Source: CBDCME01 sp965218865 (lineage in GTDB: Bacteria > Pseudomonadota > Alphaproteobacteria > JAAXGF01). From it: DNA of 64,000 nucleotides. Under the pieces are notes generated by a model. It worked only from the letters and a program-made list of their open reading frames with translations, made no database searches and was not told the origin of the DNA. Below are positions 1 to 7,700 of this stretch, one piece after another. Position 1 is the first letter of the stretch. Every line of letters starts with the position of its first letter. A program made the position numbers and the translations under genes. The DNA lies in assembly GCA_965218865.1 (NCBI GenBank), contig CBDCME010000062.1, positions 62,001-126,000 on the forward strand, given 5' to 3'.

Positions 1-465
1 ATCGCCCGCGCGTGCCGGCAAGTCGCCGCTGGCCTCGCCGGGCAGGCGCACGGCGCGCGCGTACTTGCGGGTCGAAACCGTAAGCAGCATGATGTTCATC
101 GCCCAGGACTGCAAAAGCGCCGGGTCCGAGAGCAACTCCCAGCTCGGCAAGCTCATCTCCTTGCCCGCAAGATCGCGCACCCGCGGGCGCGTCAGCTTCA
201 CCTTGCCCCCGTGATAGGCAATCTCGCTCTGGGTTGTCCCCCAGCGATGGCCCTGCCGCTCGGCCGTGCGGGCGTGGCGCGCTCCGCAGAGCACCTCGCT
301 ATCCTCGTCCAGCATCTCGCCCAGGGTCTCCACCCCGGCCAACAGGCAAAAGCGATCCACGCTCATGCGCAGATCATCAAAAGCCTCCGGCAAGGCCGGC
401 GGCAACAGCGGAAGCGGGATCTCCAACAGTTTCGAAAGGCGGCTGTTCCGTGTAGTCTTGGTCAT
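1..465 (-). CDS. IS256-family transposase, N-terminal part (runs off window)
   Basis: The reading frame opens at an ATG at 463-465 and stays open to base 1. Its first 155 residues match the intact transposase at 47713-49023, including the N-terminal MTKTTRNSRLSK and the HRWGTTQSEIAYHG region. The catalytic DDE residues of this mutator-type transposase lie beyond the window edge. An ORF of about 100 residues on the opposite strand (211-522) is a shadow. Whether this copy is intact is unknown. Confidence 0.88.
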   Translation of the reverse strand, partial: MTKTTRNSRLSKLLEIPLPLLPPALPEAFDDLRMSVDRFCLLAGVETLGEMLDEDSEVLCGARHARTAERQGHRWGTTQSEIAYHGGKVKLTRPRVRDLAGKEMSLPSWELLSDPALLQSWAMNIMLLTVSTRKYARAVRLPGEASGDLPARAGD

Positions 466-561
466 GGCGTCGTTCTCCTTGATGGATTCAACACCCAGAG
501 CCTAACGGTTCCAGGCGAATGACGCCTACCTCACTTTTTCAACATCAGCCGGGACATTGCC
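1..561 (-). mobile_element. IS256-family element, left-end fragment (copy 1)
   Basis: This stretch is the reverse complement of the left part of the complete IS256 element found at 47617-49079. Its outer end is the terminal inverted repeat GGCAATGTCCC, read here as gggacattgcc at 551-561, where it abuts a leucine-rich-repeat gene scrap. The other end lies outside the window, so completeness cannot be judged. Confidence 0.9.
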
Positions 562-661
562 GCTCGATCTCTCGCGCGGTTTCCTCAACCCCGCCGGAAT
601 TACCGACCTGTCGCTTCTTACCGGGTTGGCCAACTTATGGGCGCTCGATCTCAGCGGCTTA
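562..661 (+). pseudogene. Leucine-rich-repeat protein scrap between two IS elements
   Basis: Between the IS256 end and IS630 copy 1, the plus strand reads without stops through about 33 codons. They contain ITDLSLLTGLANLWALDLSG, which fits the internalin-like LRR pattern LxxLxxLxxLxLSG. Both ends are cut by insertion sequences, so this is a fragment of a larger repeat protein. The parent protein cannot be named. Confidence 0.5.
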
Positions 662-850
662 TACCAACCGCCCCAGAGTTTGACTCGCGCAAAGGTTTAC
701 ACGCTAGGTTTTGTGTGATTCAAGGTTGTTGGCAACAAGGGAGTGTGTTCAATGCCAACGATTCCTTTGTGAAACGACTTTGATGCTGAAAGAGTCCGTG
801 TTCTTGCGGCACGGAGCGATGATGGGAACCAGGCGCGACGGCTTTTGTCG

Positions 851-1318
851 ATGGCGGCCATCTACGATGGGATGGATCGAGCGTGCGCGGCGGGTATTGG
901 CGGCATGGATCGGCAGACGTTGCGGGACTGGGTTCACCGGTTCAACGCGGGAGGTCCGGCCGGTCTGATCGACCGCAAGCCGAACGGGGCGTTGCGTCGG
1001 TTGACGCCGTCGCAAATGGCGGCGCTTTCGCGGGCTATCGAGGCCGGTCCCGATCCCGAACGGGATGGGGTCGTGCGCTGGCGCTGCATCGATCTCAAGC
1101 AACTGATCCGAACGCGCTTCGGCGTGGACTATCACGAGCGGAGCGTCGGCAAGCTGCTGGCCGCGCTCGGGTTCTCGCATATTTCCGCGCGCCCGCGCCA
1201 CGTCGGCCAGGATGCGCGGGCACAGGAGGAATTTAAAAAAAAGTTTTCCCGAACACTTGGCGAAAATTGTAGCGGCACAGCCACCGGACACGCCCATAGA
1301 GGTTTGGTTTCAAGATGA
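851..1318 (+). CDS. IS630 transposase orfA, copy 1 (N-terminal HTH part, 5' nonsense)
   Basis: Encodes the helix-turn-helix DNA-binding half of an IS630 transposase (region GMDRQTLRDWVHRFNAGG and the following winged part). In the other copies the frame begins upstream with MPTIPLRNDFDAER; here the CGA arginine codon after MPTIPL is TGA (768-770). Translation would have to restart at 851 or nearby. The frame ends shortly after an A8 run at 1234-1241, where it must shift to join orfB. Confidence 0.75.
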   Translation: MAAIYDGMDRACAAGIGGMDRQTLRDWVHRFNAGGPAGLIDRKPNGALRRLTPSQMAALSRAIEAGPDPERDGVVRWRCIDLKQLIRTRFGVDYHERSVGKLLAALGFSHISARPRHVGQDARAQEEFKKKFSRTLGENCSGTATGHAHRGLVSR

Positions 1319-1817
1319 AGTGCGCGTCGGCCAGAAGAACAGCCTGGTGCGCCAGTGGGCCCCAAAGGGATCGCGCCCGCGCCAGGTCAAGGACCTACGG
1401 ACCTCTTCGGCGTATCTCTTCGGCGCCATCTGCCCCGAGCGCGGTGAGGGCGCGGCGCTGGTCATGCCGCGCGCCAATACTGAAGCCATGGACCTGCATC
1501 TCGAGGAAATCAGCCGGGCCGTTGCCCCAAACGCCCATGCCGTCGTGCTGCTCGACCAAGCCGCATGGCACACCACTGCCAAACTCGGCATCCCGGAGAA
1601 CATCTCCCTCGTGCCTTTGCCACCCAAGTCCCCGGAGCTCAATCCCGCCGAAAATGTCTGGCAATACCTCCGCCAGAACTGGCTCTCCAATCGTGTCTTC
1701 GACTCCTATGAAGACATCGTCGAGGCCTCTTGCCAAGCCTGGAACAACCTGACCGACCAACCTTGGAAGATCATGTCCATCGGCCTCAGAGCGTGGGCTC
1801 GCACAAGTCAATGTTAA
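1212..1817 (+). CDS. IS630 transposase orfB, copy 1 (DDE catalytic part)
   Basis: Carries the DDE catalytic core of the IS630 family: first Asp in VWFQDE, second Asp in VVLLDQAAWH, and Glu in NPAENVW. It lies in the +1 frame relative to orfA and overlaps it around the run AATTTAAAAAAAAG, so the full protein needs +1 (or -2) slippage or transcriptional slippage on the A run. It also has its own ATG at 1212. The frame ends 10 bases before the right terminal repeat. Confidence 0.88.
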   Translation: MRGHRRNLKKSFPEHLAKIVAAQPPDTPIEVWFQDEVRVGQKNSLVRQWAPKGSRPRQVKDLRTSSAYLFGAICPERGEGAALVMPRANTEAMDLHLEEISRAVAPNAHAVVLLDQAAWHTTAKLGIPENISLVPLPPKSPELNPAENVWQYLRQNWLSNRVFDSYEDIVEASCQAWNNLTDQPWKIMSIGLRAWARTSQC

Positions 1818-1827
1818 GGGCGGTTGG

Positions 1828-1974
1828 TATTAGTATTTTATCCTCACTTTCCAAGAGGGCTTGTGCTTGTATTTTATCCAAAACCCAGTCGTTGAGGGCC
1901 GGAAGTGCTACTTTCATAGCCTCTTTAGTTGCAGCGTACGCCACTTGTTGCAGACCGATGGTGAGAAATCCCAT
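1828..1974 (-). pseudogene. Hypothetical protein, 3'-truncated by IS630 copy 1
   Basis: A minus-strand frame starts at an ATG at 1972-1974 with an AGGAGG about 11 bases upstream. It encodes about 48 residues beginning MGFLTIGLQQVAYAATKEAM, rich in Ala and Leu, then runs into the IS630 end. The composition resembles a short amphipathic helical protein. I do not recognise the family, and its C-terminus is missing. Confidence 0.4.
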
Positions 1975-2402
1975 GATGCATGCTCCTCCTTGGCGAAAAA
2001 TTTATCTTCATAGATCAACCGGGAGTAACATGAGAAGTCATTTCTATCGAGAAGCCCGTCGTCGAATGATTTGGGCCAGTTGAGGTTTGGTTTTTCCGGA
2101 GGCTGTGGCTCACCACTGGTTGATGTTAAGCGCCAGGGCCGCACCAGCATCAGATCGAACCGCACGTCCATCTCCGCCAAGCCCGGGGAGCGGGCGAGAA
2201 AGGCTTCCGCGGCCCGCGCGATCCGCTGGCGCTGACGCGCCGTCACCGGCGACTCGAGAAGGTTCCGGTCGGCCCGGGCCTTGACCTCGTCCACGGCGAC
2301 CACCCGGCCGCGCCGGGCCACGATGTCGATCTCGCCGACGCCAACGGCGAAGCGGCGCGCCAGCACCCGGTAGCCGCGCAGGCGCAGCCACCAGACCGAC
2401 AA
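1914..2402 (-). CDS. yraN: YraN family (UPF0102) endonuclease-like protein with replaced C-terminus
   Basis: Residues 1 to about 90 match the YraN/UPF0102 family, which has a PD-(D/E)XK nuclease-like fold: GYRVLARRFAVGVGEIDIVA, then VVAVDEVKAR and a C-terminal DVRFDLMLVRPWR. Family members are about 120 residues and end just after this motif. Here the frame continues about 70 unrelated residues (from about 2126 down to 1914), so the extreme C-terminus was swapped at a rearrangement junction. The 5' end overlaps the end of rsmI. The listed start is a TTG; in-frame sequence continues upstream to about 2453 (RRRRAQRFGRAAEALS), so the true start may lie there. rsmI-yraN is a common pair. Confidence 0.7.
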   Translation of the reverse strand: MSVWWLRLRGYRVLARRFAVGVGEIDIVARRGRVVAVDEVKARADRNLLESPVTARQRQRIARAAEAFLARSPGLAEMDVRFDLMLVRPWRLTSTSGEPQPPEKPNLNWPKSFDDGLLDRNDFSCYSRLIYEDKFFAKEEHASWDFSPSVCNKWRTLQLKRL

Positions 2403-2452
2403 GGCCTCGGCCGCGCGCCCGAAACGCTGGGCGCGGCGCCGCCGTTCGGTCG

Positions 2453-3409
2453 TTACGGGCGCCCCTTCAGGGCCAGGGCACGGGCGTAGACGCGGCTTCG
2501 CGCCAGCCCCGTGTCCGTGGCTACCCGGGTCACCGCCCGGCTCAGGCTCGTCGCCCTCATCGCGGCTTCCAGACGAGCATCCAGCCGGGCCTCGCCGTCG
2601 TTCTCGGGCGGGCCGACGACGACCACCACCTCCCCCTTGGGCGGGCCGCCCTCGTCGTAGGCGGCGGCCAATTCGTCGAGGCGGGCGCGGCGAACCTCCT
2701 CGAAGACCTTGGTCAATTCACGCGCCACCGCCGCCAGCCTCGGACCCAGAACCTCGGCCATGTCGGCAAGGGCGGCGGGCAGGCGGCGAGCCGATTCTAG
2801 GATGATCAGGGTCGCTTCGATCGGAACCAGGGCGGCCAGGCGGCGCAAACGCGCCGGCCGTCTGTTGGGGAGAAAGCCGGCGAAGAAAAAGCTGTCCGGC
2901 GGCAGACCCGAAACCGTCAGGGCCGTCAACGGCGCCGAGGCGCCGGGCACGGCGGTCACCGGAATCCCCGCCGCGACCGCCTCGCGGACCATTTTGTAGC
3001 CGGGATCGGATATCAACGGAGTGCCGGCGTCGCTGGCGAGGGCGATGGCGGCACCCCCGGCCAGGCGGGTCAGCAATCGTCGGCGGACGCGAGCGGCGTT
3101 GTGATCATTGTAGACGGCCAGGCGAATATCGAGGCCGTGAATCGCCAGCAGCTTTCCGGTCACCCGGGTGTCCTCGCAGACCACGGCGTCGGCGCGGCGC
3201 AAGACATCGAGGGCGCGCAAGCTGATGTCGGCGGCGTTGCCGATGGGCGTCGAGACAAGGTAAAGCCCGGGGGAAAGTTTACTTGCGGTCGGGGCTTCGC
3301 TAAGGTTATTCGTTTTCCCCGACGCCTGGCCGGAGATTCGACGTGCGCGCCTTCTCGTTTGCCGACCGCGCCCCCCTGTCGTGGCGCACTCCGTTCTCGC
3401 GCCTGTCAT
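2453..3409 (-). CDS. rsmI: 16S rRNA (cytidine(1402)-2'-O)-methyltransferase RsmI
   Basis: Methylates the 2'-hydroxyl of C1402 in the 16S rRNA decoding centre, using SAM. The SAM-binding tetrapyrrole-methylase fold is clear: GLYLVSTPIGNAADISLRAL near the N-terminus, then VCEDTRVTGKLL, ALASDAGTPLISDPGY and VTAVPGASAPLTALTVSGLP, and a small C-terminal helical region. I chose the ATG at 3407-3409 because no ATG, GTG or TTG occurs between it and the conserved core. This makes a leader of about 45 residues that overlaps the 5' end of the divergent lipoprotein gene by 67 bases. An ORF extending to 3535 is possible. It precedes yraN on the same strand. Confidence 0.9.
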   Translation of the reverse strand: MTGARTECATTGGRGRQTRRRARRISGQASGKTNNLSEAPTASKLSPGLYLVSTPIGNAADISLRALDVLRRADAVVCEDTRVTGKLLAIHGLDIRLAVYNDHNAARVRRRLLTRLAGGAAIALASDAGTPLISDPGYKMVREAVAAGIPVTAVPGASAPLTALTVSGLPPDSFFFAGFLPNRRPARLRRLAALVPIEATLIILESARRLPAALADMAEVLGPRLAAVARELTKVFEEVRRARLDELAAAYDEGGPPKGEVVVVVGPPENDGEARLDARLEAAMRATSLSRAVTRVATDTGLARSRVYARALALKGRP

Positions 3410-4755
3410 GGATTCTCGTCTGTATTCTGATCGTCGAGGCCTGTGGCGGGCCCACGATACCGCGTCGGCCGGCACCAGTGCAACCCGGGACGGTGGCCCC
3501 CCCGCCCGTGGTGGATACGGCCAAGACACCGGCACCGCCGACGATGATCACACCCGAGGAGCGTGATCCCGAGCCGCCGCCGCCGGTGGAATCGGCGCCG
3601 CCACCGTTGCCGCCGGGACCCGTCAGCGTCGCCATTCTTTTGCCCTTGAGCGGGGAATCGGCCGAGATCGGAACCGCCCTGCTCGATGCGGCGCAGCTAG
3701 CCCTGTTCGAAATCGGCAATCCCGAACTGGTATTGCTGCCGCGCGACACCGGCGGAACCTCGGAGGGTGCCGTGAGCGCCGCGAAGGCCGCGCTCGACGA
3801 CGGCGCGGAACTGATATTGGGGCCCTGGTTCGGCTCCTCGGCCGCCGCCATCGCGCCCCTGTCCCGGGCAAGGGGAATCAACGTCGTCACTTTCTCCTCG
3901 GACCGGACCGTCGCCGGCGCCGGGGTTTTCGTCATGGGCTTTTTGCCGACCCAGCAGGTGGCCCGGGTGGTCACCTTCGCGACCGAGGGCGGGTTCACAC
4001 GGTTCGCGGCGATCGCCCCCGACAGCCGTTACGGGAACCTCATGATCACGGCGTTCCGCGACGTCTGCGGGGCGATCGCGACCCCAGTGTCACGGGTCTC
4101 CCTCTATCCCGAAATCGCCGTCGCCTCCTCCGACGCCAGCGACGTGATCCGCGAATTCGCGGACTATGAGGAACGCCAGAAAACACTCGAGGAACAACGG
4201 CAAATCCTGGCCGAACGCGACGACGAAATCTCGCGCGAGGCGCTGCGCCGCCTGGCGGGACGTGATACCTTGGGAGACGTCGACTACGACGCCGTCCTGA
4301 TCGCCGACAGCGGCCCGCGGCTGCGGGCCGTGGCCCCCCTGCTGCCGTATTTCGACGTCGATCCGGCCAAGGTCAAAATGCTCGGTCCAGCCCAGTGGGA
4401 AACCACGCCGCTCGGCGACGAACCCGCCCTCGTCGGCGGTTGGTTCGCGGCCCCGCCACGTGAAGGACGGGAGCGGTTCGTGACCCGTTTCGAGGACCTC
4501 TTCGGTTACCCACCGCCACGCCTGGCGACACTCGCCTACGATTCGGTGGCCTTGGCCGGGGCCCTGGCACTGCGCCCCGAGGGTCCCGACTTCAGCGCCG
4601 AAGCCCTGACCACCGCGACCGGATTCAACGGCATCGACGGCCTTTTCCGTTTCAAACCAGATGGCGGCAACGAGCGCGGATTGGGCGTTTACGAAGTCAC
4701 GCCCGACGGCCCCAAGCTGGTCAGCCCGGCCCCGAAATCCTTCGCGATCTATTGA
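3343..4755 (+). CDS. Penicillin-binding protein activator, LpoA/LppC-like lipoprotein
   Basis: An outer-membrane lipoprotein with a periplasmic-binding-protein fold, related to LpoA (YraM), which stimulates PBP1A during peptidoglycan synthesis. The N-terminus has a hydrophobic stretch ending in a lipobox (ILIVEAC, then GG), followed by a Pro-rich linker. The binding fold starts at VSVAILLPLSGESAEIGTAL and includes LILGPWFGSSAAAIAPL and FAAIAPDSRYGNLM. The 470-residue length suits the single-domain alphaproteobacterial form. The GTG at 3343 is the most upstream start keeping the lipobox near the N-terminus. It is divergent from rsmI, as in many proteobacteria. Confidence 0.82.
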   Translation: MRAFSFADRAPLSWRTPFSRLSWILVCILIVEACGGPTIPRRPAPVQPGTVAPPPVVDTAKTPAPPTMITPEERDPEPPPPVESAPPPLPPGPVSVAILLPLSGESAEIGTALLDAAQLALFEIGNPELVLLPRDTGGTSEGAVSAAKAALDDGAELILGPWFGSSAAAIAPLSRARGINVVTFSSDRTVAGAGVFVMGFLPTQQVARVVTFATEGGFTRFAAIAPDSRYGNLMITAFRDVCGAIATPVSRVSLYPEIAVASSDASDVIREFADYEERQKTLEEQRQILAERDDEISREALRRLAGRDTLGDVDYDAVLIADSGPRLRAVAPLLPYFDVDPAKVKMLGPAQWETTPLGDEPALVGGWFAAPPREGRERFVTRFEDLFGYPPPRLATLAYDSVALAGALALRPEGPDFSAEALTTATGFNGIDGLFRFKPDGGNERGLGVYEVTPDGPKLVSPAPKSFAIY

Positions 4756-4779
4756 TCGGGCGCGTTCGCCGGCACCATC

Positions 4780-7700
4780 TCAGCGCCGAGCCGCCCAGGC
4801 GGTGAGGAGTTCGTCGCGGCTGCGGAGGCCGGCCTCGGGGAGGGCGTGGTTGACGACCGCGGCGGCGCCGCCGCCGGTGAACTCGGGCAGACGATTGTCC
4901 CACATCGCCTGGTGCACTTCCGGAAGATCCTTCCAGGCCGCGAGATAGGGGGCCTCGACCGTCAGGACGCCGCTTTCGAGGACCCGGTTCAGGGCCGCGA
5001 TCTCGGCCGCGTTGCTCAGGTGGGTGCCGAGTATTTCCGCGCTCGGCATCAGGATACGCCGCTGCCGCATCCACACCTGCGGGGCATAGAAACTGTAGCG
5101 GCGTGCGCCCATGTCGCCGGCGTAGACGACCCTGCCGGTATGGGCCTTGACCATCAATGTCGCCACGCACAGGGAGTCGCGGTGGGCCCGCTCGACGACG
5201 ATGTCGGGCATGCCGCGGGGATTGTCGGCCGAACGCAAGAGACGTCCGACGGCGCCGCCGATGGGCTTGAAACAGTTTTCGTTGAACTCGTGGATGGCGT
5301 CCTTGAAGGCCGCCGTTTCGCGTTGGGAATCGGGAAGCTCGGGCAAGCGTTCGGGCCAGCTGAAGTGAACGACCCGGCGCTCGACTTCGGCCAGCGACAA
5401 GGACCCGACGACGGCGTCGCCGAAACCCAGCGACGAGACGAAGTCGCGCTCGGCGTCGGTGTCGGTGACGACGACAATGCGTCCTCCCGCCGCCCGCGCC
5501 GCCTCGATCGAGGCCAGGGCGGGGCGGTCGCGCTCGTCCCGTCCCGAGCCGTAGAAAACGACCACCGCCTCGCCCGGGCGCAATCCCGCCCGGTGCAGCA
5601 TTTCCGCCGGATCGGCGCTGCCCGGCTTGCCCAGAAACGTCATATGGTAGCCGGACGAGGCCCCGAAGAAGGTCAGCGCCCCGCCCGGCGCGAGGGCTTG
5701 GAAGCTGCGCGCGAACGCGGTCTCGCCGGCGTGCGAAACGACGTAATCGACAAGCTCGCCGTCGTTCGCCCGCCGCACCGCTTCGAGGAAGGCGGCGCCG
5801 TCATCCGCCCATGATTTCCAATCGGCGGAGTCCGGGGGCACGCGGGTGAAACAGTCCGCGATCGCCGGATCCGCGCGGTCGATGGCGCCGGCTCCGGCGG
5901 CCTCGACCGCGGCCACTCGGGACCCGGAAGAAACCAGCCCGGTGACCCGCATACGGCTGGCGACGGCGAGGCTGACCGTCCAGGCGCCGGTACCGGTGGC
6001 GGCGCCCTCGACCAGAAGCCGGCGCCGGGGGCGCACTTGCAAGCTCGTGAACAGGGCTCGGTAAACGGTCCCCGCGGCGAGAATGTAGCTGCCGGCGGTC
6101 TCGAGACTTAAATCCGGCGGCGGCTTGAAGCATTGCGGTCCCTGGGCCAGCATGAACTGCTGGTGGGAGCCGTCGGGGGACTGATACCCCTGGATATGAA
6201 AGCGCGTGTACATAGGGTCCTGGCCCGCCTCGGGGTCGAGCAATTCGGAAACCCCCGAATAGACCACCACCAGCTCGCCGACGCCGAGCCGCCCCTCTTC
6301 CTGCAGAGCCTCCCCCAACCCCGCCACCAGGGCGATTCCGCCGGAGCCGGTGACGTGGACGTCCTCGTCGTGCTCGTCGAAAAGCGATACCGGTATCCCC
6401 GTGATTGCCCAGATGTCGTTGAAATTGATCTCGGAGACGAGCATGTAGAGCAGCGCCTGATTCGGTCCGGGGCGGGGCACCGGCACCACGACCTCGATCT
6501 CGGCCCGGCGGGGCTCGCCGTGGGCGGCGGCGCCTCTTTCCCGGTCACGGACCACAGCCTGGGCATACTGCCAGTCGGGCAAGGGGGTAACCCCGGGGAC
6601 GAACGGGGCGCCGACGGAAAGCAGGCGTCCCGCCTCCTTGAGGACGTCGATCTCCCCGGGATCGAATAGGGGGCGCGGCCGCGCCGGCAGTGGCGGCGAG
6701 CGTTTGTCGAGGAACAGCGCGATGCCCTTCTTGCCGCCGTGCTCGGAATCGAGGAGGAAATCGGCGAAGGCCTCGACCTCGGCGGCAAGCCCGGTCTCGA
6801 TGCCCGTCTCGAACCCGCGGCGGACGAGATCGACGATGCGGTCCGCGACCTTACCCCGGCCCACCTCGCGTGCCTGCGCCAGGCAACGGTCGACGTAGGA
6901 CCTCTCGGCGAGAACGCCGGCGGGAAAGGTCCCGGCGTCTTGCCAGCCCTTCCGTTGCGCGTGACGCCGGCGCATCGCCATCGAGGCGGCGCCGTCGACT
7001 CCGAGGGCCGCCTCCCGGGCCAACGTCTGGGCCAGGGACAGAACGTCTTGTTCGCCCTCGGCGAGAACGTCGAGCAAGCCGAGTCGCCGGGCCTCGGCGC
7101 CGATCACCTGGCGGCCGGATAACAGGATCGCCAAGGCCGCCGCGAGGCCGGCCTCGAGATCGTCGTGGGCCGCCACGAGCACCCGCGGCAACCGTTGGGT
7201 GCCGCCGAAACCGGGCGGAAGAAAGAGGTTGATTTCCGGTTGCCCGAGGCGGGTTCGGGCATCGCCGACCCGGCAATGGCAGGCCAGGGCCAGCTCGCAT
7301 CCGCCCCCGAGGGCGGCGCCCCTGACCGCGGCGACGACGGGCTTGGCCATCCGTTCGAGCCGGTCGAAGGCGGCGTGGGCCTTGGCCGGGAGTGCCCGGG
7401 CCTGGTCGCGGTCGCTGACTTGTTCGAGCATCTGGCGCACGTCGGCCCCGGCAATGAAGGTACGGCTCCCGGCCCCGGTGACGACCACGGCGCCGACGTC
7501 ATCCCGTCGTTCCACGTGGGCCAGGGCGGTCCCAAGTTCGTCCAGGACCCGTTCCGAGAGCGCGTTCACGGGCGGATTGGAAATCGTGATCGTCGCCACC
7601 CGGGTCGCCGAAGCCTCGCCGCCGACGCGATCGAACTGGAGACGAAGGAAGCGCATGTCCTCGAACAGGGTCTGTTCCTCGGCCCGCGTCCGGTCCTGAC

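Larger units (their letters stand above)
664..1827 (+). mobile_element. IS630-family element, copy 1 (1164 bp)
   Basis: The element is bounded by inverted repeats CCAACCGCCC and GGGCGGTTGG and flanked on both sides by the dinucleotide TA, the duplicated target typical of IS630/Tc1 elements. Three further full-length copies of exactly 1164 bp lie at 21353-22516, 37038-38201 and 45277-46440. Two overlapping frames (orfA, orfB) encode the transposase. This copy differs by a nonsense change near the start of orfA. Confidence 0.93.

Noticed and set aside
749..1297. A 182-codon ORF antisense to IS630 orfA, repeated in every copy
   Set aside because: Its repeated presence only reflects the repeated element. 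It is antisense to the HTH domain and has no recognisable domain.
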